The position numbers and the translations under genes were made by a program. The notes beneath the pieces were generated by a model. It had not been told where the DNA came from. It did no database searches and saw only the letters and a list, made by a program, of their open reading frames with translations. A stretch of 9,876 nucleotides of DNA from Actinomycetes bacterium (lineage in GTDB: Bacteria; Actinomycetota; Acidimicrobiia; Spongiisociales; UBA4744), in the NCBI GenBank assembly GCA_024641205.1, contig JAHEDM010000062.1, positions 1 to 9,876 on the forward strand, given 5' to 3'. Position 1 is the first letter of the stretch. The number at the start of each line of letters is the position of its first letter. Shown one piece after another: positions 1 to 6,331 of the stretch.

Positions 1-405
1 GGTTCTGGCGTCGGTCTTCCTGGTATTCCTCTGGCGATCCTCTGGCCGAGCAGCCAAGTGACTCTCCTGGATCGGTCGGGCCGGCGGATTGACCTAGCCT
101 GGAGAGCCGTGCGGCGCCTGGGGCTCGAGAATGTGGACGTCCATCAGGGCGATGCGTTGTCGGAGCCGCCGGTTTGGGATGCTGTCGTGTTTCGTGCCGT
201 ATTCTCACCCGAACGGGCGTGCCAAGCCGCCGATCGGCTGTTGTGTCGGAACGGGACCGCCGTAGTTGGCCTGCGGGGAGCAGGCACCGTCCCGCCGGCA
301 GGTGGGACCGCCCCAGGCCGGCGACCTCTGCAGATTGTTGAAATCCCGGCAACGGTCCTTGACGGCACGGTATCACTTCTTATCATGGGGCCAAGTGGAC
401 ACTGA
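1..405 (+). CDS. rsmG: 16S rRNA (guanine-N7)-methyltransferase RsmG, 3' part
   Basis: The reading frame is open from the first base, so the N-terminal part lies outside the window; 134 residues are visible, ending at TGA 403-405. RsmG (GidB) uses S-adenosylmethionine to methylate N7 of a guanosine in the 530 loop of 16S rRNA. The visible part opens with GSGVGLPGIPLAI, the glycine-rich SAM-binding motif I with the PGIPLAI continuation typical of RsmG. It is followed by VTLLDRSGRRIDL, whose Asp sits where the ribose-binding acid of motif II is expected, and by FRAV, matching the family's RAV segment. The usual GRAE stretch reads QGDALSE, so the protein is somewhat divergent. Its last 11 bases overlap the parA start, and this rsmG-parA-parB order is the classical origin-proximal arrangement. 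Identity rests on motif plus context. Confidence 0.9.
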   Translation, partial: GSGVGLPGIPLAILWPSSQVTLLDRSGRRIDLAWRAVRRLGLENVDVHQGDALSEPPVWDAVVFRAVFSPERACQAADRLLCRNGTAVVGLRGAGTVPPAGGTAPGRRPLQIVEIPATVLDGTVSLLIMGPSGH

Positions 406-1180
406 ACACGACTTCACCGTCATCGCCATTACCAACCAAAAGGGCGGCGTCGGCAAATCAACTACGGCAATCAATCTGGCCGCTGCCCTGGCGTATCAGG
501 GGGAGCGGGTTTTGGTTGTCGATTTGGATCCGCAAGGAAACAGCACTTCAGGGCTGGGAATCGATCGGTCGGCGATTTCCCTGTCGATCTACGATGTCAT
601 CATTCGCAACGTACCTCTGGTGGATGTCATTGAACCGACCAGCGTTCGGGACCTATTTGTGGTGCCTGCCACGATTGACCTTGCCGGCTCGGAAATTGAG
701 CTGGTCTCGATGTTTTCCCGAGAATTGCGGCTTCGTGAAGCCTTCTCTCACATAGAGAAGGATTTCGATTTTGTCCTCATCGATTGTCCTCCATCACTCG
801 GCCTGTTGACGATCAATGCACTGGCCGCTTCGGGTGAGGTCCTGATTCCGATTCAGTGTGAGTACTACGCACTCGAAGGCCTCAGTCAACTGATGAAGAA
901 TATTGAACTGGTTTCGAGCAATCTCAATCGCGATTTGAAGATCGGGGGCGTCGTACTGACCATGTTCGACGGGCGGACCAATCTTTCGCGGGATGTCGTT
1001 AGCCAAGTGAGGAACTTCTTCGGTGATCTTGCTTTCAAGACGGTTATCCCCCGGTCGGTCCGACTGTCGGAGGCACCGTCGTATGGTGAACCGATTGAGG
1101 CATTTGATCCGATGAGCAGGGGCGCAATCGCTTATCGGGAACTGGGACGAGAGTTTCGCAGGCGACACGGCCGCGACTAG
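395..1180 (+). CDS. parA: Chromosome-partitioning ATPase ParA (Soj)
   Basis: A 261-residue ParA/MinD-type ATPase. With ATP it dimerises and binds DNA non-specifically; ParB stimulates hydrolysis and so drives movement of the origin region. Motifs seen: deviant Walker A KGGVGKSTT at residues 16-24 with the signature Lys16, the A' motif VVDLDPQGN at 41-49, and Walker B/switch II VLIDCPPSLG at 127-136. VIPRSVRLSEAPSYGEPI at 217-234 is the conserved C-terminal ParA segment. The chosen start is GTG 395, which overlaps the rsmG stop and gives the usual length for chromosomal ParA. The frame stays open back to an ATG at 266, but those 43 extra residues lie inside rsmG and have no ParA character. A GGGG stretch just upstream (387-390) is a weak ribosome-binding site, so translation is probably coupled to rsmG. 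The stop TAG 1178-1180 lies 13 bases before parB. Confidence 0.95.
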   Translation: MDTEHDFTVIAITNQKGGVGKSTTAINLAAALAYQGERVLVVDLDPQGNSTSGLGIDRSAISLSIYDVIIRNVPLVDVIEPTSVRDLFVVPATIDLAGSEIELVSMFSRELRLREAFSHIEKDFDFVLIDCPPSLGLLTINALAASGEVLIPIQCEYYALEGLSQLMKNIELVSSNLNRDLKIGGVVLTMFDGRTNLSRDVVSQVRNFFGDLAFKTVIPRSVRLSEAPSYGEPIEAFDPMSRGAIAYRELGREFRRRHGRD

Positions 1181-1184
1181 GAGG
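1179..1184 (+). promoter_or_regulatory. Ribosome binding site of parB
   Basis: AGGAGG, a full Shine-Dalgarno match, overlaps the last two bases of the parA stop codon and stands 9 bases before ATG 1194. It fixes the parB start and points to coupled translation of parA and parB. Confidence 0.85.
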
Positions 1185-1193
1185 AATTCATAC

Positions 1194-2054
1194 ATGGCAA
1201 CCCGCAGGAGTGGACTTGGACGAGGACTCGAGGCACTCATCCCGAAAGGCGAGGAGAACCACACTGGGTTCGCCGTCATTCCGATAGAACGCGTATCTGC
1301 CAATCCGCACCAGCCGCGTTCGGTCTTTGACGAAGAGGCGTTGGCCTCTCTGGCAGCCTCTATCATCGAGGTCGGGGTATTGCAGCCGATCATCGTTCGG
1401 GAAGCTGAAGACGGCTATTACACCCTCGTTGCAGGCGAACGACGCTGGCGGGCAGCGAAGAAAGTTGGCCTTACCGAGATTCCTTCCATTATCCGGGAGA
1501 GCGACGATCGTTCCCTCCTCACCGAGGCGCTGGTCGAGAATCTGCAACGCGAAGACCTCAGTCCACTTGAAGAGGCTACGGCGTATCAGGAACTCTTGGA
1601 GGATTTTGGGCTCACGCATGAAGAGGTCGGCAATCGGGTTGGCAAGAGCAGGTCGGCGATCACCAACTCTCTCCGTCTCCTTCAACTTCCGGCTGCGATC
1701 CAGGGCAAGCTCGAACGCGGTGAGCTGTCAGCCGGGCACGCTCGGGCTCTGCTCGGTCTGGAAGATCGCAAATTCGCCGAACATATTGCAGAACGGGCGG
1801 TCGAAGAGGGTTGGTCTGTACGTCAAGTAGAGGATGCTGTTCGGGCCAGGAATCAGGCCGTATCCGCCGGCCAGACGGGCAGGAAGGCTCCGCCGCCGCG
1901 GCCGGCAGCGATCGTCGAACTCGAGCAGCGACTGCGCGACCAGCTGTCAACCAGAGTGAAGATTAAATACGCCAAAGACCGCGGAAAGCTCGTTATCGAT
2001 TTCAGCTCGCTCGACGATCTAGAACGGATCTATCGCCAGTTTTTTTCGGCGTAG
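1194..2054 (+). CDS. parB: Chromosome-partitioning protein ParB (Spo0J), CTP-dependent parS-binding clamp
   Basis: A 286-residue chromosomal ParB. In this family ParB loads at parS sites, uses CTP to close into a sliding clamp, and stimulates ParA. The N-terminal GLGRGLEALIP (residues 7-17) is the ParA-interaction segment. The ParB/Srx CTP-binding domain follows with NPHQPR at 37-42, GERRWRA at 81-87 (the GERRxR CTP motif) and ENLQRE at 115-120. The helix-turn-helix DNA-binding domain carries HEEVGNRVGKSRSAITNSLRLL at about 142-163, with the usual GKSR and LRLL residues; a C-terminal dimerisation domain lies at about 237-286. A proline-rich linker (about 226-238) separates the last two. Everything needed for function is present. 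A run of seven T (2040-2046) near the 3' end encodes part of QFF. Confidence 0.96.
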   Translation: MATRRSGLGRGLEALIPKGEENHTGFAVIPIERVSANPHQPRSVFDEEALASLAASIIEVGVLQPIIVREAEDGYYTLVAGERRWRAAKKVGLTEIPSIIRESDDRSLLTEALVENLQREDLSPLEEATAYQELLEDFGLTHEEVGNRVGKSRSAITNSLRLLQLPAAIQGKLERGELSAGHARALLGLEDRKFAEHIAERAVEEGWSVRQVEDAVRARNQAVSAGQTGRKAPPPRPAAIVELEQRLRDQLSTRVKIKYAKDRGKLVIDFSSLDDLERIYRQFFSA

Positions 2055-2061
2055 TGCTTCA

Positions 2062-2093
2062 GATCTTATAGCGTCACGTGACGTATTTAGATC
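2062..2093. promoter_or_regulatory. Candidate parS-like palindrome between parB and the convergent cwlM-like gene
   Basis: A perfect 12-bp palindrome CGTCACGTGACG (2072-2083) is flanked by GATCT (2062-2066) and AGATC (2089-2093), giving a 32-bp imperfect dyad. Its centre TCACGTGA is the exact core of the bacterial parS consensus TGTTTCACGTGAAACA; over the 16-bp window 2070-2085 I count 10 matches, with the TTT/AAA flanks changed. It starts 7 bases after the parB stop and overlaps the stop codon of the convergent gene. parS sites are commonly found in and around parAB. As RNA it would only make a short stem with an ACGT loop and lacks a clear U-tract, so it is a poor intrinsic terminator. A degenerate parS, another dyad-binding site, or a weak bidirectional terminator all remain possible. 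Confidence 0.4.
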
Positions 2094-3097
2094 AGTCCCG
2101 ACAGACCTGAGCCATGCGGGCGGGGATCATCGACTTCGGTTTGGGCCGACGCAAAAAACCCGCCGATGGCCTCGGCGATGGCTTGGCCAACTTCTTGGCT
2201 CATGTCGTCGGTCGCTACCACAACCGCGGGCGCTCGAGTCTCCTTGAGAATGGGATGGGCACGACCCTCCCAGGGAAGGCCGAGGCGATCGGCGACGGCA
2301 GCAGCCAGCATTGCACCGGCTTCACTCCTGCTCATTGACGAGGCGAAGAAGAACACCGAGGCCGTCTCGGCGTAGGGAAGCTGAAAGGACACGATGAGCG
2401 CCGCGCCCAACCGGTTGGCACGTTGGGCTCGGATCCGTTCAGGCAGCGCGGTGTCGGCACTTCTCGAAAGGAGCGGAATTGCACCTTCCTGCTGCAAAGC
2501 CAAGGCCGTCGCGGCAGCCGCCTGCCAGGTCCGGTCCGCTTCGTCGCTATCTCGGCAGGCGGGATCGAGGAAAACCCGAGCCCCGACGACGGAAGCGGGG
2601 AGTCCCCGCAGCCACTCTCGCTCTCGGATTGCCTCCCGACCCGTCTTCTGAGTAGCGCGTGCGACCTGGTGAAGTTCGGCGAGAGTGCGGGGCCCGGCGA
2701 TTCCGTCTTCGGCCATTCTTCGATTCTGCTGAAAGTCGACCAGCGCTCGCAGGGTATTGGGACCGAGGATGCCGTCCACTTTGCCGGCATCAAAGCCAAG
2801 CGAATTGAGCCTTCTTTGGAGTTCTGCCACGTCGTCGCCGCGCAGCATGGGGCGCCGGAGGTAGAGCAGACGGTCGCCGAGCCGGAAACCAGCCTCGTAA
2901 ATCGCTCGCCACGTCTCCGGGCCGACGATGCCATCTGCGGGCAGCCCGCGGCGGCGTTGGAAGGAAACAACGGCCGATTGAGTAATCTCGCCATACTCGC
3001 TGCGAGGGTCGGTGCTGCATGGATAGCCGAGCGCGCTCAGCCGATCCTGAATGTCCCGGACGGCCGTCCCCGAATCCCCGAAGCGATACAGCCTCAT
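2087..3097 (-). CDS. cwlM: CwlM-like amidase homologue with two peptidoglycan-binding domains, probably catalytically dead
   Basis: 336 residues from ATG 3097. Two PG_binding_1-type repeats lie at about 6-70 (SALGY, FQRRRGLPADGIVGPETW) and 84-145 (LNSLGFDAGKVDGILGPNT). A domain with the layout of N-acetylmuramoyl-L-alanine amidase (Amidase_3) follows at about 172-316. The zinc and catalytic residues are largely missing: the usual DPGHGG reads DPACRDSD (178-185), so the first His is Cys181; the usual SxHxN reads SFQLP (237-241), so the second His is Gln239; and the late catalytic Glu region reads AVVVATDD. Glu186 might be the only surviving ligand. There is no signal peptide or membrane segment, so it should be cytoplasmic. 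Position beside parB and trxA matches mycobacterial CwlM, a cytoplasmic amidase homologue that activates MurA after phosphorylation by PknB. The same role here is inference. No convincing ribosome-binding site precedes the start. Confidence 0.8.
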   Translation of the reverse strand: MRLYRFGDSGTAVRDIQDRLSALGYPCSTDPRSEYGEITQSAVVSFQRRRGLPADGIVGPETWRAIYEAGFRLGDRLLYLRRPMLRGDDVAELQRRLNSLGFDAGKVDGILGPNTLRALVDFQQNRRMAEDGIAGPRTLAELHQVARATQKTGREAIREREWLRGLPASVVGARVFLDPACRDSDEADRTWQAAAATALALQQEGAIPLLSRSADTALPERIRAQRANRLGAALIVSFQLPYAETASVFFFASSMSRSEAGAMLAAAVADRLGLPWEGRAHPILKETRAPAVVVATDDMSQEVGQAIAEAIGGFFASAQTEVDDPRPHGSGLSGLI

Positions 3098-3332
3098 GGC
3101 TCTATAGTCGCAGGTTCAGAGGATCAGCGGACAGATAGGAAGTGGGGAGTGGTCGCCTCGACCGGTGCCGCGTACCGGTGGTGCGTACTGCCACCGCAGG
3201 TGCCGGTGGCGAAGGGGCGACAGAAGGGTTTGCTGCCCATCCACGGAGCGTTGGATTCGCTCGGGTCGACCTTCAGGAGCCACGAACGAGCTAGGTGAAC
3301 TCAGGAGCAGCTCGCCGAACCAAGCTCGTCGG
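3098..3332. other. 235-bp gap between trxA and the cwlM-like gene
   Basis: I find no convincing gene on either strand in this gap; the long + strand open frames crossing it are antisense shadows of trx and amidase genes. It holds a cluster of CCGGTG-type repeats able to form two competing hairpins (3161-3210). It could carry a separate promoter for the cwlM-like gene, but I cannot point to a credible -35/-10 pair. Confidence 0.5.
3161..3210. repeat. CCGGTG repeats forming two mutually exclusive stem-loops
   Basis: ACCGGTG occurs at 3161-3167 and again at 3174-3180, with the variant GCCGGTGGC at 3202-3210. CCACCG at 3191-3196 can pair either with CGGTGG at 3176-3181 (9-nt loop) or, extended as GCCACCG 3190-3196, with CGGTGGC 3204-3210 (7-nt loop). 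The two stems share one arm, so they exclude each other. Neither is followed by a T run on the minus strand, so a simple intrinsic terminator after trxA is not supported. It may be a processing signal, a Rho-linked attenuator or nothing. Confidence 0.4.
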
Positions 3333-3659
3333 TCAAGAGAGAAATTGAGCGAGCTCCGACACCATCATGTGCTTGGGACGGGCCCCAACAATGCGCTTTT
3401 TTTCGACACCGTGTTGGAAAACGATCATGGTGGGAATACTCATGACGTCGTAGGTGGCGGCGATCGAGGGGTTTTCGTCGACGTTCAGCTTGGCGATGGT
3501 GATCTGATCCGGGTACTCCTTGCCTATTTCTTCCAGAACGGGAGCGACCATTCTGCATGGCCCACACCACTCGGCCCAGAAATCAACCAGCACGGCCTTG
3601 TCCCCGGCGACAGATTCTTCGAAATTCGCGTCGGTCACCGTCACTGCGTTCTCACTCAT
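3333..3659 (-). CDS. trxA: Thioredoxin
   Basis: A complete 108-residue thioredoxin, the usual family size, acting in the cytoplasm as a disulfide reductant that is itself reduced by thioredoxin reductase. The active site WCGPC is at residues 31-35 after the FWAEW segment, and the cis-proline loop SIPT (Pro76) is intact. Other fold markers are VLVDFWA (23-29), APVLEEI (39-45) and LNVDENPSIAATYDV (58-72). ATG 3659 is preceded by GGGAGA (3666-3671) at 6 bases, a good ribosome-binding site. It lies 51 bases downstream of trxB, most likely in the same transcript. Codons GAA AAA AAG near residues 86-88 form an in-phase A AAA AAG run. In mycobacteria the matching gene is trxC (trxA elsewhere). Confidence 0.96.
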   Translation of the reverse strand: MSENAVTVTDANFEESVAGDKAVLVDFWAEWCGPCRMVAPVLEEIGKEYPDQITIAKLNVDENPSIAATYDVMSIPTMIVFQHGVEKKRIVGARPKHMMVSELAQFLS

Positions 3660-3710
3660 CGATGTTCTCCCTTGTCTGATCAGTACAGAGGAACAGAAGA
3701 CGACCCGGGT

Positions 3711-4631
3711 TCATTCCTGGTCGAGCCAACGTTCCGCGTCAATGGCTGCCTGACAGCCCGTTCCGGCTGCCGTAATGGCTTGCCGGTAGGTGGAGTCGGC
3801 AACGTCACCGGCCGCGAAGACTCCTTCCACCGACGTGGCAGTGGAACCGTCGCCCTGCAGGGTGAGATACCCCACCTCGTCCATGTCCAGTTGACCCCGA
3901 AAGATCTCGGTGTTGGGCGTGTGGCCGATCGCAACGAATACACCCTCGGTCGGCATGGTGGAGACCTCATCCGTCTTGACGTTACGGATCGAGAGGCCAG
4001 TGATTTCATCCTCTCCAAGCATTGCTTCGACAACCGTGTCCCAAACCACTTCGATCTTCGGGTGTTCGAGAGCGCGTTTTACCATGATGGCCGAGGCTCG
4101 GAACTCATTGCGACGGTGGATGATGGTCACCTTGGAGGCAAATTTGGTGAGGAACATGGCCTCTTCCATAGCCGAGTCTCCTCCACCGACGACCACGATT
4201 TTCCGATCGCGGAAGAAGAAGCCGTCGCAGGTAGCGCAGGCCGATACGCCGCGACCACGCAGTTTCTCCTCTCCCGGAACATTCAGCCACCGGGCGGATG
4301 CGCCGGTTGAGATGATCACCGACTCCGCCAGGTACTCGTCTGCACCGACCCAGACCTTGAACGGACGTTCTCCGAACTCCACTCGGGTGACGTCGGCCGT
4401 CTGGATCCGGGTTTCGAATCGTTCGGCTTGCTTGCGCATGTGGTCCATCAGTTCGGGCCCGAGGATTCCGTCAGGAAAGCCGGGGAAGTTCTCAACCTCG
4501 GTCGTGAGCATCAATTGTCCGCCTGCCTGACTGCCTTCGAACATGAGCGGGGCCAAATTGGCTCGGGCGGCGTAAATGGCGGCGGTCAATCCGGCCGGCC
4601 CGGACCCGATAATGATCACTCTCTCAGACAT
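3711..4631 (-). CDS. trxB: Thioredoxin reductase (NADPH)
   Basis: 306 residues, the usual length of low-molecular-weight bacterial thioredoxin reductase, an FAD enzyme that passes electrons from NADPH to thioredoxin. In order: FAD-binding GSGPAG (9-14), the redox-active pair CATC (132-135) in VSACATCDGFFF, NADPH-binding GGGDSAMEEA (149-158), HRRNEFRAS (172-180) for the NADPH phosphate, and the FAD motif FAAGDVADSTYRQ (272-284). All key residues are present. The start ATG 4631 is chosen because it begins directly before the Rossmann strand (MSERVIIIGSG) and has AGGA at 4637-4640. The frame is open 23 codons further upstream, but that stretch lies in the preceding gene. The start overlaps the end of the upstream membrane-protein gene by 8 bases, so translation is likely coupled, and trxA follows 51 bases downstream. 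Confidence 0.96.
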   Translation of the reverse strand: MSERVIIIGSGPAGLTAAIYAARANLAPLMFEGSQAGGQLMLTTEVENFPGFPDGILGPELMDHMRKQAERFETRIQTADVTRVEFGERPFKVWVGADEYLAESVIISTGASARWLNVPGEEKLRGRGVSACATCDGFFFRDRKIVVVGGGDSAMEEAMFLTKFASKVTIIHRRNEFRASAIMVKRALEHPKIEVVWDTVVEAMLGEDEITGLSIRNVKTDEVSTMPTEGVFVAIGHTPNTEIFRGQLDMDEVGYLTLQGDGSTATSVEGVFAAGDVADSTYRQAITAAGTGCQAAIDAERWLDQE

Positions 4632-4914
4632 CGTCTTCCTTTGGTGGGCGTTTGCGCGTCGCCCACATGAACGCACCGCCGACCACAAAAAGTCCCCCAA
4701 AGAAGGCGTAGGCGCCGAGCACGCCGAGAGGAACGGCTACCGCCTGGAAGATGGCACGGATCAGATAGACAATGGCCACCCCGCCAAGCGTTGTGGCGAT
4801 GATCCCCAGGGCCGTGATCTTGATGGCCCGGTCGAGCCGGTCGATCGTCAGCGATCGAACCTTGAGCGCTGTGTCTTCAAGCAGATCAGCGAAACGCGTT
4901 GCGAATTCGTCCAT
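4624..4914 (-). CDS. Small two-helix membrane protein of unknown function
   Basis: 96 residues. An N-terminal soluble, probably helical segment of charged and polar residues (MDEFATRFADLLEDTALK, then LTIDRLDRAIK) is followed by two hydrophobic stretches, about 33-54 and 62-84, and a short charged tail (TRKRPPKEDDV). This gives two membrane spans with both ends probably cytoplasmic, in keeping with the positive residues at the tail. I do not recognise a family; the size and topology recall holin-like or YqjD-type small membrane proteins, but no motif proves it. The stop overlaps the trxB start by 8 bases and the gene lies 42 bases downstream of the anti-sigma gene, so it is part of the same operon. 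ATG 4914 has no good ribosome-binding site within range (GGAG is about 20 bases away), so the start is less certain than the frame. Confidence 0.7.
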   Translation of the reverse strand: MDEFATRFADLLEDTALKVRSLTIDRLDRAIKITALGIIATTLGGVAIVYLIRAIFQAVAVPLGVLGAYAFFGGLFVVGGAFMWATRKRPPKEDDV

Positions 4915-4956
4915 GGACTGCAGGTTAGCTTGATCTCCGAGCGGATAGTCCGTGGA

Positions 4957-5760
4957 TCACTCGAACAGGTTGGTCAAGCTGCAGTCGGCGGTCGAGTACA
5001 CCTTGACGAGGTCGTCAATTCGGTAGATCTCCACATTGTCACCATCGACGGTAGCGCGACCGATTGCCGTAATACGGCCCTCGCTGTTGGCCGTGTCTGC
5101 GCACACGAGGGCAGGTTCGAGAGCAGGCGAACGTAAGAAATCGAGCGGGTAGCCTTCGCTGCCGGCTGTTGATTCAGATGTCTTCATTTGGGCGGCAATG
5201 TCAGCCAGATCGGTGCTTGAAACAGAACCGTACTCCTCGACACCGGAAACCTGGGGAGCGGCTAGAGCCGCCGCTGTTGTAGTGGCGCCCGCCCCGTCAT
5301 CGAGTTCCGCTGCGCCCGCGGTATCGGCCGCTTCCTCTCTGAAGTCAGCCTGGTCCAGATTGGTCACGGCTGCCGTAGTAGTGGCTTCGGCTGCCACGTC
5401 CGTGCCTGCCGTCCGGCCGACCAGAATCGATCCGACGCCAACGATCACCAGGAGAGCGGCTGCGGCAGCCATGGCAGGCATCAATCGCTGAAACCAGGGA
5501 AGGTTTGGCTGCGTGTGTGCCTTCTGAGGCACCGGGATGAGGTTCTCAGCAACTGTTCTGTGGAAGGAAGCCCGCTCCGAAGCGGTCATCACCACCGGGG
5601 GAGCGGCTTGGAGGGCCGCCAGAGCTTCACGCTGGAGTTGAAGATCTGTTCGGCAAACCTGACAAGGAGCGAGGACGGCCTCCGCAGCAGCCTGCTCGGC
5701 TGGGCCCATAGCACCCTCGGCGATGGCGAGGATCAATTCGAAGTCGTGTTCATGCGTCAT
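4957..5760 (-). CDS. Membrane-anchored anti-sigma factor for the adjacent ECF sigma factor
   Basis: 267 residues from ATG 5760, which overlaps the sigma-factor stop by 11 bases and has AGAGG at 5766-5770. The cytoplasmic N-terminus (1-90) is helical and contains VLAPCQVCRTDL (29-40), the Cys-x2-Cys half of the zinc-binding anti-sigma (ZAS) motif. The His expected four residues before the first Cys is Val29, although His3 and His5 lie near the N-terminus. One transmembrane helix lies at about 94-115 (MPAMAAAAALLVIVGVGSIL). The outer part starts with a Thr/Ala/Asp-rich linker (about 120-180) and ends in a compact segment with Cys220 and Cys260, which may form a disulfide. Topology and coupling to the sigma gene support an anti-sigma that releases the sigma factor on an envelope or redox signal. 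The frame runs open upstream to 6228, but that is antiphase sigma-gene sequence. Confidence 0.85.
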   Translation of the reverse strand: MTHEHDFELILAIAEGAMGPAEQAAAEAVLAPCQVCRTDLQLQREALAALQAAPPVVMTASERASFHRTVAENLIPVPQKAHTQPNLPWFQRLMPAMAAAAALLVIVGVGSILVGRTAGTDVAAEATTTAAVTNLDQADFREEAADTAGAAELDDGAGATTTAAALAAPQVSGVEEYGSVSSTDLADIAAQMKTSESTAGSEGYPLDFLRSPALEPALVCADTANSEGRITAIGRATVDGDNVEIYRIDDLVKVYSTADCSLTNLFE

Positions 5761-6331
5761 GCTCACCTCTTTGATGAGCGGACGACCCAGAAAGGTTCCT
5801 GAGATATTCCGCCAGCAGGCGCCTCCCTCGAAAAACCCTCGACTTAACCGTTCCGATGGGGACATCGAGCGCCTCGGCGACCGCCTGAAGTGGAAGACCT
5901 TCCAGGTCGCTGAGTACGACCGCGGCCCGGAACTCAGGGGCGAGACTGGCGAGAGCTTGCTCGAGGTCCGGACGCAATTCCACTGAACCGAGGAGGTCCT
6001 CGCTGCGTACGTCGGCCGGATCCGTTGTGTCCGGCAGCGGCTGCGCCTGGTGCTTGCGGTTGCGGCGCAGATGGTCGTAACAGGTGTTGACCGCAACCCG
6101 ATATAGCCAGGTGCTGAAGGCGGACGCACCGGAAAACTGGCCGGCTTTGCGATACACGGTGATGAAGGTTTCCTGGACGGCGTCGAGGGCGGCGTCCCGA
6201 TCGGTGAGGATGCGGAGGCATACCGCAAATACCCGGTCTTCGTGTGCTCGCATCAGCTCGTCGAATGCCCGGCGATCACCTTCCAGGAACGAAGAAACCA
6301 ACCCGGCATCTTCGACGGATCGGAAGCTCAT
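5750..6331 (-). CDS. sigM: ECF-family RNA polymerase sigma factor (SigM-like)
   Basis: 193 residues, typical of a minimal ECF sigma factor with only regions 2 and 4. Region 2 spans about 22-93: FDELMRAHEDRVFAVCLRIL, then DAVQETFITVY (50-60) and FSTWLYRVAVNTCYDHLRR (72-90), the core-binding and -10-recognition signature. Region 4 spans about 123-176: LASLAPEFRAAVVLSDLEGL, then the helix-turn-helix LQAVAEALDVPIGTVKSRVFRGR (148-170) that reads the -35. The start ATG 6331 overlaps the stop of the upstream pseudokinase gene in an ATGA, and no independent ribosome-binding site is evident, so it probably depends on coupling. Its end overlaps the anti-sigma start. Position next to trxB/trxA and a MviN-type pseudokinase matches mycobacterial sigM. 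The sigM symbol rests on synteny; the ECF assignment itself is firm. Confidence 0.9.
   Translation of the reverse strand: MSFRSVEDAGLVSSFLEGDRRAFDELMRAHEDRVFAVCLRILTDRDAALDAVQETFITVYRKAGQFSGASAFSTWLYRVAVNTCYDHLRRNRKHQAQPLPDTTDPADVRSEDLLGSVELRPDLEQALASLAPEFRAAVVLSDLEGLPLQAVAEALDVPIGTVKSRVFRGRRLLAEYLRNLSGSSAHQRGEHDA

Noticed and set aside
266..394. 43-codon N-terminal extension of ParA from ATG 266
   Set aside because: It lies wholly inside rsmG in another frame, has no ParA features, and GTG 395 gives the normal family length.
2036..2050. T7 run at the parB end as an intrinsic terminator
   Set aside because: It lies inside the coding sequence and no stable GC-rich hairpin precedes it.
2423..3298. 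291-codon + strand open frame opposite the amidase homologue
   Set aside because: Shadow of the minus-strand gene, without motifs.
3165..4310. 381-codon + strand open frame across trxA and trxB
   Set aside because: Antisense to two certain genes, no recognisable motif, no ribosome-binding site; long antisense frames are common in GC-rich DNA.
5761..6228. N-terminal extension of the anti-sigma factor up to 6228
   Set aside because: It overlaps sigma-factor coding in another frame; ATG 5760 has a clear ribosome-binding site and begins the anti-sigma-like sequence.
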